NCBI RefSeq assembly: GCF_014779555.2 | Contig: NZ_CP094357.1 | Span: forward strand, 2,852,001-2,916,000 | Length of the DNA stretch: 64,000 nt | Reading direction: 5' to 3' | From: Lysobacter capsici | Lineage (GTDB): Bacteria; Pseudomonadota; Gammaproteobacteria; Xanthomonadales; Xanthomonadaceae | Shown here: one piece after another, positions 26,574 through 36,451 of the stretch | Position numbering within the stretch: the stretch's first letter is position 1 | Layout of the letters: each line of letters starts with the position of its first letter | Notes under the pieces: model-generated | Databases searched by the model: none | What the model saw: the letters and a program-made list of their open reading frames with translations, nothing else | Told to the model about the DNA's origin: nothing | Program-made: the position numbers and the translations under genes

Positions 26574-28409
26574 ATGAAGGCAGGCGTCGCAAGCTGGATG
26601 CTCGGCGGGCTACTCGCCGCCGTGAGCCTCGCGTCGATGGATGCGTACGCGCAGGACGCCAAGCCCGACAGCAAGCCCGACGCCAAACCCGAGCCCGGAC
26701 CGTTCGATTTCCGCTGGGACGTGCGCATCCCCTTGCGCGACGGCGTCAAGCTCAGCGCGACCCAATACCTGCCGCGCGGGCTCAAGCGCGCCGGCCCCTG
26801 CGTGTTCTCGCTGACCCCGTACACCGCGCAGCGCAATCACGAACGCGGCAAGTACTTCGCCAGCCACGGCTACGCCTATTACGCGGTCGACGTGCGCGGC
26901 CGCGGCAATTCCGAAGGCGAGTTCACCCCGTTGCTGCAGGAGGCGCGCGACGGCCACGACGTGGTCGAATGGCTGGCGCGGCAGCCCTCGTGCAACGGCA
27001 AGGTGGCGATGAGCGGCGGCTCCTATCTGGGCTACGCGCAATGGGCCACGGTGAAGGAATTGCCGCCGCATCTGGCCACGATCGTGCCGATCGCATCGGT
27101 CGGGCCGGGTGTGGACTTCCCGATCCTCAACAATATTCCCTACACCTACAACATGCAGTGGCTGACCTTCGTCAGCGGCCACACCTCGCAGGACCGGATC
27201 TTCGGTGACTTCGGCTTCTGGGCCTCGCAGTACCGGCGCTGGTACGAGGCGCATGCGCCGTACACGCAACTCGATCAGTACATCGGCAACCCGTCGCCGA
27301 CCTTCCAGACCTGGAACGCGCATCCGTACCAGGACGCCTATTGGGACAGCCACCGGCCCACGCCGGAGCAGTACGCCAAGCTCGAGGTGCCGATCCTCAG
27401 CGTCACCGGCCATTACGACGACGATCAGCCCGGCGCGATGAGTTATTACAAAGGCCATATGCGCTACGGCAACGAGCGCGCCAAGGCCATGCATTACCTG
27501 GTGATCGGGCCGTGGGATCACACCGGCACCAGCAGCCCGCAGGCCGAGGTCGGCGGACTGAAGTTCGGCGAGGCCTCGCTGGTCGACATCAACGCGCTGC
27601 ACGTCGCCTGGTACGACTGGACGATGAAGCAGGGCAGCAGGCCGGAATTCCTCAAGGACAAGGTCGCGTTCTACGTGGTCGGCGAAGAGGCCTGGCGTTA
27701 TGCGCCGTCACTGCAGGCGGTGACCGCGAGCACCCAGACCTGGTACCTGGATTCGCAAGGCCGCGCCAACGACGTGTTCGAATCGGGCCAGCTGCGCGCG
27801 ACCCAGTCCGGCGGCGGCGTCGATCGCTACGTTTACGATCCGCTCGACACCAGTCCGCTGGAATACGAGGACCGGCCGGACGTGCTCACGCCGACCTATG
27901 CCTACCTCACCGATCAGCGCGGGCTGGTGATGTCCTCGGGCAAGCAGCTGATCTATCACACGCCCGCGCTGGATCGCGACACCGACATCGCCGGCTTCTT
28001 CAAGTTGTCGGCGTACATCGCCCTGGATCAGCCCGACACCGATTTCTCGGCCAAGATCTATGAGATCAAGGCCGACGGCGGCAGCGTGTTCCTGGCCCAG
28101 GAACTGATGCGCGCGCGGTATCGCAAGAGCCTGCATCAACCTGAGCTGGTCACGCCCGGGCAGGTCGAGCGTTACGACTTCGAGCGTTTCAACTTCACCG
28201 CGCGGCGTCTGGCCAAGGGCAGCCGCCTGCGGCTGGTGATCGCGCCGCTCAATAGCCTGAGCATGCAGAAGAACTACAACAGCGGCGGCGTGGTCGCCGA
28301 AGAATCGGGCAAGGACGCGCGCAAGGTCACCGTGTCGCTGTACCACGACGCGCAGCATCCCAGCGCCTTGTACGTTCCGATCGCGGCGAAGTCGTCGGTG
28401 CGCAAGTAA
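26574..28409 (+). CDS. Secreted CocE/NonD-family (S15-like) alpha/beta hydrolase
   Basis: 611 residues. A signal peptide (MKAGVASWMLGGLLAAVSLASMDAYAQ) is followed by a short Lys/Asp/Pro-rich spacer and the hydrolase domain: RWDVRIPLRDGVKLSATQYL, VDVRGRGNSEGEFTPL and the nucleophile elbow VAMSGGSYLGYAQW. The acid is probably in SVTGHYDDDQPG and the His in VIGPWDHTG. A C-terminal jelly-roll (X-Pro dipeptidyl-peptidase C-domain) starts near residue 380, with YDPLDTSP and a late LARRLAKGSRLRLVI-like strand pattern. Members include cocaine esterase, glutaryl-7-ACA acylases and X-Pro dipeptidyl peptidases; the substrate here is unknown. It stands alone after a terminator. Confidence 0.9.
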   Translation: MKAGVASWMLGGLLAAVSLASMDAYAQDAKPDSKPDAKPEPGPFDFRWDVRIPLRDGVKLSATQYLPRGLKRAGPCVFSLTPYTAQRNHERGKYFASHGYAYYAVDVRGRGNSEGEFTPLLQEARDGHDVVEWLARQPSCNGKVAMSGGSYLGYAQWATVKELPPHLATIVPIASVGPGVDFPILNNIPYTYNMQWLTFVSGHTSQDRIFGDFGFWASQYRRWYEAHAPYTQLDQYIGNPSPTFQTWNAHPYQDAYWDSHRPTPEQYAKLEVPILSVTGHYDDDQPGAMSYYKGHMRYGNERAKAMHYLVIGPWDHTGTSSPQAEVGGLKFGEASLVDINALHVAWYDWTMKQGSRPEFLKDKVAFYVVGEEAWRYAPSLQAVTASTQTWYLDSQGRANDVFESGQLRATQSGGGVDRYVYDPLDTSPLEYEDRPDVLTPTYAYLTDQRGLVMSSGKQLIYHTPALDRDTDIAGFFKLSAYIALDQPDTDFSAKIYEIKADGGSVFLAQELMRARYRKSLHQPELVTPGQVERYDFERFNFTARRLAKGSRLRLVIAPLNSLSMQKNYNSGGVVAEESGKDARKVTVSLYHDAQHPSALYVPIAAKSSVRK

Positions 28410-28483
28410 GCCCGACCTGAGCACCGAACCGATCGGCCACACCCGGTCTCCGCCAGCCTCGCCCGTCAGCACAGCCCGCCCCC

Positions 28484-28519
28484 TGTAGGAGCGGCGCAAG
28501 CCGCGACCGCGACACCGCG
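28484..28519. repeat. REP-like element (GTAGGAGCGGC family)
   Basis: TGTAGGAGCGGCGCAAGCCG continues as CGACCGCGACACCGCG. GCGGC-GCAA-GCCGC (28491-28504) forms the hairpin. This is the widespread short palindromic repeat of Xanthomonadaceae and Pseudomonas-like genomes. It is a single copy here. Confidence 0.75.
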
Positions 28520-28853
28520 CCCACGACGCAAGCATCGGCGGGCGCGATTCGCGCCGTGCCTGCGATGCAAGCCACAACACTCATGGCAAACGGCCGGGCG
28601 ACCCCGTCTGCGCAGCCCGGCCACGGCCCGCGTCCGTCATGGCGGACGACCGCGCCGCCACGCGATCGGGCAACCACCCGCCGACACCGCCCTCAGCGAA
28701 ACCGTTCCCCGAAGCATTCACCTCGACGCATCGGTCGCGTCCGATCCGTATGCAACGTATCCGTATGGAAGTGGCTCGAGCGAACGTGCCCATAGCGGCC
28801 GGGCCGCGGCCGCCCAGGGCTGTCGATAATCACCATAAAAGGTGTGTTTTAAG

Positions 28854-28868
28854 TGCCAATTACTGGCA
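28854..28868. promoter_or_regulatory. Palindrome in the probable wsp promoter region
   Basis: TGCCA-ATTAC-TGGCA is a perfect 5-base dyad in an AT-rich stretch 173 bases before wspA, just ahead of a -10-like TATAAC (28874-28879). It could be an operator. The regulator is unknown. Confidence 0.35.
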
Positions 28869-29040
28869 TCAGGTATAACTTATGCTGCAAGAATATACGT
28901 GCTGGAGCAGGTCGGCGTCGCCGGCCTGAGGCGACCGGACTCCAGTGGAATCAAGCACATACCTTAATCGGCGTGGCCGCCGTTCGGCCATCGCCAGGGC
29001 GCGCGGGCAGGGCGTTCGGACGACACAACGGGAACCGGTC

Positions 29041-30660
29041 ATGAGCCAATTCACGATCCGCCAGCGGATCATGTTCAGTTTCGCGATGATTATCGCGGTG
29101 ATGGTGTTGATGGGCGCGATCGCCCTGCAGCGGCTGAATCACATCCAGATCGAAGAAAGCGCCCTGCGCAGCGATTCGATTCCCGGCCTGTATTCCTCGG
29201 GCACGATCGAGACCGAATGGCATGCCTATTACACGGCCCTGCACGGGCTGTCGGCGCCGGCCGCGAGCGACCGGGCGGCGGCGGTGGAGAACCTGCGCGC
29301 CCGCCACGACGCGTTCGAGGAGGCGATGGGGCGCTATCGGGTGACCATCCACGCGGCCGAGGACCGGCGCAGCTTCGAGCAGTTCGGCCGCCTGACCGCC
29401 TCGGTGTTCGCCCTGCAGCCCGAACTGATCAAGGCCGGCGAGACCAGCGATCAGGCGTTGCAGGAGGCGCTGCGCACGCGGATCAGCCCGACCTTCCACA
29501 AGTCGGCCGAGCAGATCCGTTCGATCATCCAGTACAACTACAAGCAGTCGGTGGCCTCGGGCATCCGCATCGACGACGCGGTCAAGTCGGCCCAGTTCGG
29601 CATCGCCCTGGCCTTCGCCGGCGCGCTGCTGCTGGCGGCGCTGGCCGGTTTCTTCCTGTGGCGGGCGATCACCCGGCCGCTGGATCAGCTGGCGCGCGCG
29701 TCGGCGGTGATGGCCAAGGGCGATTTCAGTCAGCGCCTGGGCTTCGCCCGCAGCGACGAGTTCGGCGCGGTCGCGCAAGGCTACGACCGCATGAGCACCG
29801 ATCTGTCGGAGCTGGTCGGGCAGATCCAGACCTCGGGCATCCAGGTCAATTCCTCGATCAACGAGATCACCGCGACCCTGCGCGAACAGCACGCCACCGC
29901 CGCCCAGATCGCCGCGACCACCACCGAGATCGGCGCGACCTCGCGCGAGATCGCCGCCACCTCCAAGGAGCTGGCGCGGGCGATGCGCGATGTCGCCGGC
30001 AGCGCCGAGCAGACCGCCGACCTCGCCGGCGACGGCCAGGAGGGCGTGGCGCAGATGGAAGACACCATGGGCCGGATGATCGACGCGACCGCGGCGATCA
30101 GCAGCAAGCTCGCGGTGCTGGCCGAGAAGGCCAGCAACATCAGCCAGGTCGTCACCACCATTACCAAGGTCGCCGACCAGACCAATCTGCTCTCGCTCAA
30201 CGCCGCGATCGAGGCCGAGAAGGCCGGCGAATACGGCCGCGGCTTCTCGGTGGTGGCGGTGGAAATCCGCCGTCTGGCCGATCAGACCGCGGTCGCCACC
30301 CTCGACATCGAGCAGATGGTGCGCGAGATCCAGTCGGCGGTGTCGGCCGGCGTGATGGGCATGGACAAATTCTCCGAGGAAGTCCGCCGCGGCACCGGCG
30401 ACGTGCAGAAGGTCGGCGGCCAGTTGTCGAAGGTGATCGAGCACGTGCAGGCGATGGTGCCGCGTTTCGAAACCGTCAACGAGGGCGTGCAGGCGCAGAC
30501 CGCCGGCGCCGAGCAGATCAACCTGGCCCTGGCCCAGCTCAGCGAAGCCGCGCAGCAGACCGTCGACGCGCTCAAGCAATCCAATCAGGCGATCGACGAA
30601 CTGCATCAGGTCAGCGCCGGTCTGCGCGACGGCGTGTCGAAGTTCAAGCTGCTGGCTTGA
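29041..30660 (+). CDS. wspA: Methyl-accepting chemotaxis receptor of the Wsp system
   Basis: 539 residues from the ATG at 29041, which places a membrane helix at residues ~11-31 ([20 protein letters not shown]). A periplasmic four-helix-bundle sensor follows, then helix 2 at ~190-215 ([20 protein letters not shown]), HAMP, and a signalling domain whose hairpin tip contains [20 protein letters not shown]. The [15 protein letters not shown] version, followed by [20 protein letters not shown] and [15 protein letters not shown], is characteristic of WspA rather than flagellar receptors. In Pseudomonas, WspA responds to surface contact and drives phosphorylation of the diguanylate cyclase WspR. 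First gene of a seven-gene operon. Confidence 0.93.
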   Translation: MSQFTIRQRIMFSFAMIIAVMVLMGAIALQRLNHIQIEESALRSDSIPGLYSSGTIETEWHAYYTALHGLSAPAASDRAAAVENLRARHDAFEEAMGRYRVTIHAAEDRRSFEQFGRLTASVFALQPELIKAGETSDQALQEALRTRISPTFHKSAEQIRSIIQYNYKQSVASGIRIDDAVKSAQFGIALAFAGALLLAALAGFFLWRAITRPLDQLARASAVMAKGDFSQRLGFARSDEFGAVAQGYDRMSTDLSELVGQIQTSGIQVNSSINEITATLREQHATAAQIAATTTEIGATSREIAATSKELARAMRDVAGSAEQTADLAGDGQEGVAQMEDTMGRMIDATAAISSKLAVLAEKASNISQVVTTITKVADQTNLLSLNAAIEAEKAGEYGRGFSVVAVEIRRLADQTAVATLDIEQMVREIQSAVSAGVMGMDKFSEEVRRGTGDVQKVGGQLSKVIEHVQAMVPRFETVNEGVQAQTAGAEQINLALAQLSEAAQQTVDALKQSNQAIDELHQVSAGLRDGVSKFKLLA

Positions 30661-30690
30661 TTGTCCGCGTTCGATGCAGGCCGGTCGAAG

Positions 30691-30718
30691 CAAGTCAGTC
30701 GAATCAAGTCAGTTGAAG
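30691..30718 (+). repeat. 14-base tandem duplication in the wspA-wspB gap
   Basis: CAAGTCAGTCGAAT (30691-30704) is followed by CAAGTCAGTTGAAG (30705-30718), two near-identical units in the 66-base spacer just before wspB. It looks like a local slippage duplication. Confidence 0.6.
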
Positions 30719-30726
30719 CAGGCGCG

Positions 30727-31227
30727 ATGATGGTTGCGCGGACTCAGGCTCGGGAGAACGATGCCGTGTTATTGCTGGTGTTCCATCTCGATCGCGACCG
30801 CTACGCCATCGACGCGGCGCAGGTCGTGTCGGTGCTGCCGCTGGTGCGGATCAAGACGATCCCGCAGGCGCCGGCCGCGGTCGCCGGCCTGTTCGATTAC
30901 CGCGGCGAACTGGTGCCGGTGATCGATCTGTGCCAGTTGGCCCTGGGCCGCGCGGCGCGGCAGTTGCTGAGCACGCGGATCATCGTGGTGGACTACCCGG
31001 GCGACGACGGCCGCATGCGCAAGCTCGGCCTGATCGCCGAGCAGGTGCTGGAAACGCTGCGGCGCGATGCGCACCAATTCGAAGCCAGCGGCATCGACAG
31101 CCCGGATGCGTCCTACCTGGGCCCGGTCGTCAGCGATGCGCGCGGGCCGATCCAACTTGTCGGCGTGGCCGAGCTGTTGCCCGAATCGGTGCGCGAACTG
31201 CTGTTCAAGGTGGCGGCGCAGGCATGA
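30727..31227 (+). CDS. wspB: CheW-like coupling protein WspB
   Basis: 166 residues from the ATG at 30727; a TTG at 30661 would also be in frame but would translate a spacer made of a tandem duplication. One CheW domain: VFHLDRDRYAIDAAQVVSVL, PQAPAAVAGLFDYRGELVPVIDL (the conserved RG..VPVIDL of CheW) and LGPVVSDARGPIQLVGVAEL. It couples the receptor WspA to the kinase WspE at the receptor tip. Its stop overlaps the next start as ATGA. Confidence 0.9.
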   Translation: MMVARTQARENDAVLLLVFHLDRDRYAIDAAQVVSVLPLVRIKTIPQAPAAVAGLFDYRGELVPVIDLCQLALGRAARQLLSTRIIVVDYPGDDGRMRKLGLIAEQVLETLRRDAHQFEASGIDSPDASYLGPVVSDARGPIQLVGVAELLPESVRELLFKVAAQA

Positions 31228-32516
31228 AACTCGACGGCTTCCAGCAATGGCTCAAGGACACGATGGGGCTGGACGCCAGCACCATCGGCCCGACCCTGGT
31301 CGAGCGCGCGGTGCAGCGGCGCATGAGCGCCTGCGGTCGCGCCGGCCTGGCCGATTATTGGCAATGGCTGCGCGACTCCACGCTGGAACAGCAGGAGCTG
31401 ATCGAAGCGGTGGTGGTGCCGGAGACCTGGTTCTTCCGCGACGCGCAGGCGTTCGCCACCCTGGCCCGGCATTTCGATCCGCTATGGGCCGCGACCCATG
31501 CGGGCGAGCGGCTGCGGCTGCTGAGCCTGCCGTGTTCGAGCGGCGAAGAACCCTACACGATGGTGATGAGCCTGTTCGAGGCCGGGTTTCCGATCGAACG
31601 GCTCGACATCGACGCGGTCGACATCAGCGAACAGGCGCTGGGCAAGGCGCGACGCGGGCTGTACGGCAGCAACTCCTTCCGCGGCGGCGATCTGGGATTT
31701 CGCGACCGGCATTTCCAGGCCGTGGCCGGCGGCTGGCAGTTGCCGGCCTCGATCCGCGCACGGGTCAATTTCATTCAGGGCAATGTGCTCGACCTGGGGT
31801 TCCTGCCGGGCGAAGCGCGTTACGACGCGATTTTCTGCCGCAATCTGCTGATCTATTTCGACGAGCCGACCCAGGTGCGCACGGTGGAAATCCTGGCGCG
31901 GCTGCTGAAACCCGACGGGCTGTTGTATGTCGGTCCGTCCGAGGCGAGCCTGCTGCTGTCGCGCGGGATGAGTTCGGCGCAGTTCCCGATGGCGTTCGCG
32001 TTTCGCAAGGCCGCGCCCGCGCCGAACCCACTCGCCGGCACGGCGCTGCAGACGAACAGGCGCGTCGCGAGCGAGCCGCCGCGTCGCGCCGCCACGCCGC
32101 TCGCGTCCGTGCCTGCGTCGTCGTCGCGGGTTTCGTCGGCATCGCAGCGCAAGCCCGCGCCGGCGACACCGATGTCGACCAAGCCGGCGTCCGCCGCCAC
32201 ACAGTCGTCGCTGCTCGACACCGCGCAATCCCTCGCCGACGGCGGACGTTTCGTCGAAGCCGCCGCGGCCTGCGACGCGTATCTGCAGGCGAAGGGGCCG
32301 TCGGCGCGCGCCTTGTATCTGTCCGGCCTCATTCACGGCGCGATGGGCCGCGATGCGCAGGCCGAGGACCATCTGCGCAAGGCCTTGTACCTGGATCCCT
32401 GCCACGAGGAAGCGTTGATGCATCTGGCCCTGTTGCTGGAAACCCGCGGCGACGCGGCCGCCGGCCGCGTGCTGCGACTGCGCGCGCAGCGTTGCCGCAC
32501 GGCGGCGAGCCGATAG
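31224..32516 (+). CDS. wspC: CheR-type receptor methyltransferase with TPR tail, WspC
   Basis: 430 residues from the ATG at 31224 that overlaps the wspB stop. The N-terminal helical and SAM-binding domains show PETWFFRDAQAF, LRLLSLPCSSGEEPYTMVMS, VDISEQALGKARRGLYG, YDAIFCRNLLIYFDEPTQ and LLKPDGLLYVGPSEA, all standard for CheR. An Ala/Ser/Pro-rich linker (~275-330) leads to TPR-like repeats (AQSLADGGRFVEAAAACDAYL; AEDHLRKALYLDPCHEEALM), as in WspC. It methylates glutamates of WspA and so tunes the surface response against WspF. Confidence 0.93.
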   Translation: MKLDGFQQWLKDTMGLDASTIGPTLVERAVQRRMSACGRAGLADYWQWLRDSTLEQQELIEAVVVPETWFFRDAQAFATLARHFDPLWAATHAGERLRLLSLPCSSGEEPYTMVMSLFEAGFPIERLDIDAVDISEQALGKARRGLYGSNSFRGGDLGFRDRHFQAVAGGWQLPASIRARVNFIQGNVLDLGFLPGEARYDAIFCRNLLIYFDEPTQVRTVEILARLLKPDGLLYVGPSEASLLLSRGMSSAQFPMAFAFRKAAPAPNPLAGTALQTNRRVASEPPRRAATPLASVPASSSRVSSASQRKPAPATPMSTKPASAATQSSLLDTAQSLADGGRFVEAAAACDAYLQAKGPSARALYLSGLIHGAMGRDAQAEDHLRKALYLDPCHEEALMHLALLLETRGDAAAGRVLRLRAQRCRTAASR

Positions 32517-32526
32517 GACCGCATCG

Positions 32527-33129
32527 ATGACCGACCATCCCGCCATCGACGCCTCGGCCAGCGCGGTCGCGCAACTGCTCGGCCGCGCGCCCGATTCCGA
32601 CGCGCTCAGCCGCGCCACCGGCGAAGTCGCGGCCCAGGCCGAGGACTTGCGCGCGTTGACCCGTTCGCTGTTCGTGTTCCGCCTGCGCGGCGAATGGCTC
32701 GGGTTGCCCGCGGCGATCGTCGACGAAGTGCTGGAGCCGCGCCCGATCCACAGCCTGCCGCATCGCCGCGAAGGCCTGGTGCGCGGCCTGGTCAACGTGC
32801 GCGGGCAGCTCACGGTGTGCGTGGCGCTCGAATCGCTGCTGCAGATAGACGCGGCGCGCGCCGATCCGGAGCGCTCCGCCGCCGGCGCGGCCAGCGTGCT
32901 CGGGCGGCGGCTGGTGGTGCTGTCGATGCAGGACCAGCGGCTGGCGTTCGAATCCGACGAAGTGCACGGCGCGCATCGCTACGATCCGGCGCTGGTCGGC
33001 GAGGTGCCCGGCACCGTCGCCCTGGCCAGCGCGGCCTTCAGCACCGGCGTGCTGGCGATGCAGGCCCGCAGCGTGGGTCTGCTTGACGACGGCCTGATGC
33101 TGAGCGCAATCAATCGGCGGCTGGGATGA
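32527..33129 (+). CDS. wspD: CheW-like coupling protein WspD
   Basis: 200 residues. After an N-terminal helical extension (~50 residues, typical of WspD) comes a single CheW domain: LFVFRLRGEWLGLPAAIVDE, HRREGLVRGLVNVRGQLTVC and LVVLSMQDQRLAFESDEVHG. Two distinct CheW proteins per operon are normal for Wsp clusters. It starts 10 bases after wspC and its stop overlaps the start of wspE (ATGA). Confidence 0.91.
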   Translation: MTDHPAIDASASAVAQLLGRAPDSDALSRATGEVAAQAEDLRALTRSLFVFRLRGEWLGLPAAIVDEVLEPRPIHSLPHRREGLVRGLVNVRGQLTVCVALESLLQIDAARADPERSAAGAASVLGRRLVVLSMQDQRLAFESDEVHGAHRYDPALVGEVPGTVALASAAFSTGVLAMQARSVGLLDDGLMLSAINRRLG

Positions 33130-35435
33130 GCACGGGCGACCTGCGGGATTTTTCGCTGCACGACCTGTTCCGCATGGAGGTGGACGGGCAGGCGCAGTTG
33201 CTGACCGACGGCCTGCTGGTGCTGGAAGGCCAGCCCGATGCCGCCGCGCAACTGGAGTCGTGCATGCGCGCGGCGCATTCGGTCAAGGGCGCGGCGCGGG
33301 TGGTCGGCTTGTCTGCGGCGGTGACCATCGCGCATGCGATGGAGGATTGCCTGGTCGCGGCGCAGGAACATCGGCTGGTTCTCGATCATGCCGCGATCGA
33401 CGCGTTGTTCAACGGCGTCGATCTGCTCAGCCGCATCGCCGCCACGCCGGCCGAACAGGCCGAGCCGTGGATGCGCGACGACGCGCCCGAGGCGAAGCGC
33501 TACTGCGAGGTATTGGCGCAGGCCTTGCGTTCGGGCGTCAGTCCCGCGCGCGAATCCGCCGCCGCGCCGCATACCCAAACGCCGCTCGCCAATTTCGCTC
33601 AAGCAGACACAACCGCGGTGGGCCCGAGCGAATCGCATCGCACCGAATCGCCGCGCAATGAATTGGTCGGCGATCCGATCGGCGAGGAACGGGTCCTGCG
33701 CATCACCGCGCGCAGCCTCAACCGCCTGCTCGGATTGGCCGGCGAATCGCTGGTCGCCTCGCGCTGGCTGGACCCGTACATCCACTCGCTCGGGCGGCTC
33801 AAGCGCCTGCAAGGCGACAGCGCGGCCGCGCTGGACCGGCTCGCCGAGGTCGCGCCGAGTCTGGCGCGCGATCAGCACGCCGCCGCGCTGTTGGCCCAGG
33901 CGCGTTCGCAGATCGCCGAATCGCAGCGCCTGCTGGCCGATCGCATCGCCCAGCTCGATCTGTTCGAGCGCCGCACCGCCAGCGTCGCTCATCGCTTGTA
34001 CGACGAAGCGCTGTCCAGCCACATGCGCCCGTTCGCCGACGGCACCCGCGGCTTCAAGCGAATGGTCCGCGACCTGGCGCGCGAGTTGGGCAAGCAGGCG
34101 CAGCTCGAGATCGCCGGTGCCAAGACCCAGGTCGACCGCGACGTGCTCGCGCGTCTGGAAGCGCCACTCGCGCATCTGCTGCGCAACGCGGTCGATCACG
34201 GCATCGAGTCAGCCCAGGCGCGTCGCGCCGCCGGCAAACCCGATGCCGGCACGATCCGGCTCGAAGCCCATCACGTGTCGGGCCTGCTGGAAATCGTGGT
34301 CGAAGACGACGGCCGCGGCATCGACCTGGAACGCATCCGCGAGACCGTCGTCGTGCGTCGCCTCACCGATGCCGACACCGCTTCGCGCCTGAGCCCGGCC
34401 GAACTGATGGAGTTCCTGTTCCTGCCGGGCTTCACCCTGCGCGAGGTGGTCACCGAGATTTCCGGACGCGGCGTCGGCCTCGACGCGGTCCAGACCATGG
34501 TCAAGGAACTGCGCGGCAGCGTGCGGCTGTCGTCGCGGCCCGGCGGCGGTTCGCGTTTCCAGCTGCAACTGCCGTTGACCACCTCGGTGCTGCGCGGCCT
34601 GGTGGTGGAGATCGGCGGCGAGCCGTACGCGTTTCCGCTGACCCAGATCAGCAGCACCGCGATGGTTCCGCGCGAACAGGTGCAGTGGCTGGAAGGTCGG
34701 CAGCATTTTCAATTGAACACACGCAGCATCGGCCTGGTGTCGGCGGCGCAGGTGCTCGGCGGCGCCGAATCGCAGTCTTCGCCGGAACAACTGCAAGTGA
34801 TCGTGGTCGCCGCCAGCGGCGGCGGGCACGAATACGGACTGGCGGTCGAACGCTTCATCGGCGTCAACGAACTGGTGGTGCAACCGCTGCCCGGTCAGCT
34901 CGGCAAGGTCAAGGACATCAGCGCCGGCGCCTTGCTCGACGACGGCACGCCGGTGCTGATCGTCGACGTGGACGATCTGGTGCGTTCGGTCGAACGCCTG
35001 GTCTCCACCGGTCGTCTGACCCAATTGCGTTACCACGACCACGCGCAGACGGTGACGCGCAAACGCGTGCTGGTGGTCGACGATTCGCTGACCGTGCGCG
35101 AACTCGAGCGCAAGCTGATCGAGAACGGCGGCTATGCGGTCGAGGTCGCGGTCGACGGCATGGACGGCTGGAACGCGGTGCGCTCGGGGCATTTCGATCT
35201 GGTGGTTACCGACATCGACATGCCGCGCATGGACGGCATCGAACTGGTCGGCCTGATCAAGAAAGACCCGCGCCTGCGCGCGCTGCCGGTGATGATCGTG
35301 TCGTACAAGGACCGCGAGGAGGACCGCCGCCGCGGTCTCGACGCCGGCGCCGATTTCTATCTGACCAAGGGCGGGTTCCATGAAGAGGCGTTGTTGCAGG
35401 CGGTGGTCGACTTGATCGGCGAGGCCTCGGCATGA
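33126..35435 (+). CDS. wspE: CheA-type hybrid histidine kinase WspE
   Basis: 769 residues. Order: HPt domain with phosphorylatable His51 in AHSVKGAARVVGL; a variable linker; dimerisation and HATPase domain (LAHLLRNAVDHGIESAQARR as N box, VVEDDGRGIDLERIRE, EVVTEISGRGVGLDAVQTMV, LSSRPGGGSRFQLQLPLTTS); CheW-like regulatory domain (VEIGGEPYAFPLTQISS); and a C-terminal receiver (KRVLVVDDSLTVRELERKLI) with Asp696 in VVTDIDMPRMDG and a conserved Lys in FYLTKGGF. It phosphorylates WspR and the methylesterase WspF. The hybrid architecture fits WspE rather than flagellar CheA. Confidence 0.94.
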   Translation: MSTGDLRDFSLHDLFRMEVDGQAQLLTDGLLVLEGQPDAAAQLESCMRAAHSVKGAARVVGLSAAVTIAHAMEDCLVAAQEHRLVLDHAAIDALFNGVDLLSRIAATPAEQAEPWMRDDAPEAKRYCEVLAQALRSGVSPARESAAAPHTQTPLANFAQADTTAVGPSESHRTESPRNELVGDPIGEERVLRITARSLNRLLGLAGESLVASRWLDPYIHSLGRLKRLQGDSAAALDRLAEVAPSLARDQHAAALLAQARSQIAESQRLLADRIAQLDLFERRTASVAHRLYDEALSSHMRPFADGTRGFKRMVRDLARELGKQAQLEIAGAKTQVDRDVLARLEAPLAHLLRNAVDHGIESAQARRAAGKPDAGTIRLEAHHVSGLLEIVVEDDGRGIDLERIRETVVVRRLTDADTASRLSPAELMEFLFLPGFTLREVVTEISGRGVGLDAVQTMVKELRGSVRLSSRPGGGSRFQLQLPLTTSVLRGLVVEIGGEPYAFPLTQISSTAMVPREQVQWLEGRQHFQLNTRSIGLVSAAQVLGGAESQSSPEQLQVIVVAASGGGHEYGLAVERFIGVNELVVQPLPGQLGKVKDISAGALLDDGTPVLIVDVDDLVRSVERLVSTGRLTQLRYHDHAQTVTRKRVLVVDDSLTVRELERKLIENGGYAVEVAVDGMDGWNAVRSGHFDLVVTDIDMPRMDGIELVGLIKKDPRLRALPVMIVSYKDREEDRRRGLDAGADFYLTKGGFHEEALLQAVVDLIGEASA

Positions 35436-36451
35436 GGATCGCCATCGTCAACGATCTGGCCCTGGTGGTGGAGGCGCTGCGCCGCGCGATCGGCGTGCGC
35501 GGCGAACACAGCGTGGCCTGGACCGCGTCCAGCGGCGAGCAGGCGGTCGAGCGCTGCGCGCAGGACGTTCCCGATCTGGTGCTGATGGATCTGCTGATGC
35601 CCGGCATCGGCGGGGTCGAGGCCACGCGCCGGATCATGGCCGCCAGCCCATGCCCGATCCTGATCGTGACCGCCAGCGTCGGCGGCAATGCGCCGCTGGT
35701 GTTCGAAGCCATGGGCCACGGCGCGATGGACGCCACCGATGTTCCCTCGCTTGGCGTCGACAACTCGGTCGGGGTGCGGCAGCTGCTGGCCAAGATCGAT
35801 CTGATCGGGCGTCTGATCGGCGATGCGCCGGCGCAGCCGGCCCGCGCGCCGCTGGTGCGCAGCCCCGGCGCGCGGCGCCTGATCGCGATCGGCGCATCCG
35901 CCGGCGGCCCGGCCGCATTGGCCGATCTGCTGCGCGCATTGCCGGCGAAATTTCCGGCCGCGATCGTGATCGTCCAGCACATCGACGAGAAATTCGCCTT
36001 GAGCATGGCCGAGTGGCTCAATCGTTTCTCGCCCAATCCGGTGCGCCTGGCCATGGCCGGCGACCGGCCGCTCGCCGGCACGGTGCTGTTGGCCGGCACC
36101 AACGAACACCTGGTCCTCGACCCGCGCGGCGCGCTCGCATACACGCCCGATCCGGTCGATCAACCCTACCGTCCCTCGGTCGATGTGTTCTTCGACAGCA
36201 TCAACGCGAACTGGCCCGGCGATATCGTCGGCGTGCTGTTGACCGGCATGGGCCGCGACGGCGCCAAGGGGCTGCAGGCGCTGCGGTTGCGCGGCCATCA
36301 CACCATTGCCCAGGACCAGGCCAGCAGCGCCGTGTACGGCATGCCCAAGGCCGCCGCCGACCGCGGCGCCGCGGTCGACATTCTTCCGTTGAACGCAATC
36401 GCTCCGAAGCTGGAATCCCTCTTCGGAGACACCAGGAACACAAGCTCATGA
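35432..36451 (+). CDS. wspF: CheB-type receptor methylesterase WspF
   Basis: 339 residues. A receiver domain (MRIAIVNDLALVVEALRRAI, Asp53 in LVLMDLLMPGIGG) is joined by a linker to a methylesterase/deamidase domain with the catalytic Ser in AIGASAGGPAAL, His in VIVQHIDEKFALSMAEWL and Asp in LLTGMGRDGAKGLQAL. It removes methyl groups from WspA and resets the system. In Pseudomonas, loss of WspF leaves WspR on and gives wrinkly, high c-di-GMP colonies; here the gene is intact. It overlaps both neighbours by four bases. Confidence 0.94.
   Translation: MRIAIVNDLALVVEALRRAIGVRGEHSVAWTASSGEQAVERCAQDVPDLVLMDLLMPGIGGVEATRRIMAASPCPILIVTASVGGNAPLVFEAMGHGAMDATDVPSLGVDNSVGVRQLLAKIDLIGRLIGDAPAQPARAPLVRSPGARRLIAIGASAGGPAALADLLRALPAKFPAAIVIVQHIDEKFALSMAEWLNRFSPNPVRLAMAGDRPLAGTVLLAGTNEHLVLDPRGALAYTPDPVDQPYRPSVDVFFDSINANWPGDIVGVLLTGMGRDGAKGLQALRLRGHHTIAQDQASSAVYGMPKAAADRGAAVDILPLNAIAPKLESLFGDTRNTSS

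Larger units (their letters stand above)
28410..29040. other. 631-base gap between the hydrolase gene and the wsp operon
   Basis: No supported gene. The first half is GC-rich and holds a REP-like element. The last ~250 bases are AT-richer (ATAATCACCATAAAAGGTG near 28825) and contain a short palindrome, so they probably carry the wsp promoter. No tRNA or riboswitch fold was recognised. Confidence 0.55.

Noticed and set aside
28864..28885. Possible sigma-54 promoter (TGGCA..GC) before wspA
   Set aside because: The spacing and second element do not fit TGGCAC-N5-TTGC; only a palindrome and a -10-like box remain.
28870..29040. c-di-GMP riboswitch before wspA
   Set aside because: The conserved GEMM core and paired stems could not be recognised in the leader.
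30661..30726. TTG start giving a longer WspB
   Set aside because: The added residues come from a spacer with a 14-base tandem duplication; the ATG at 30727 starts right before the CheW domain.
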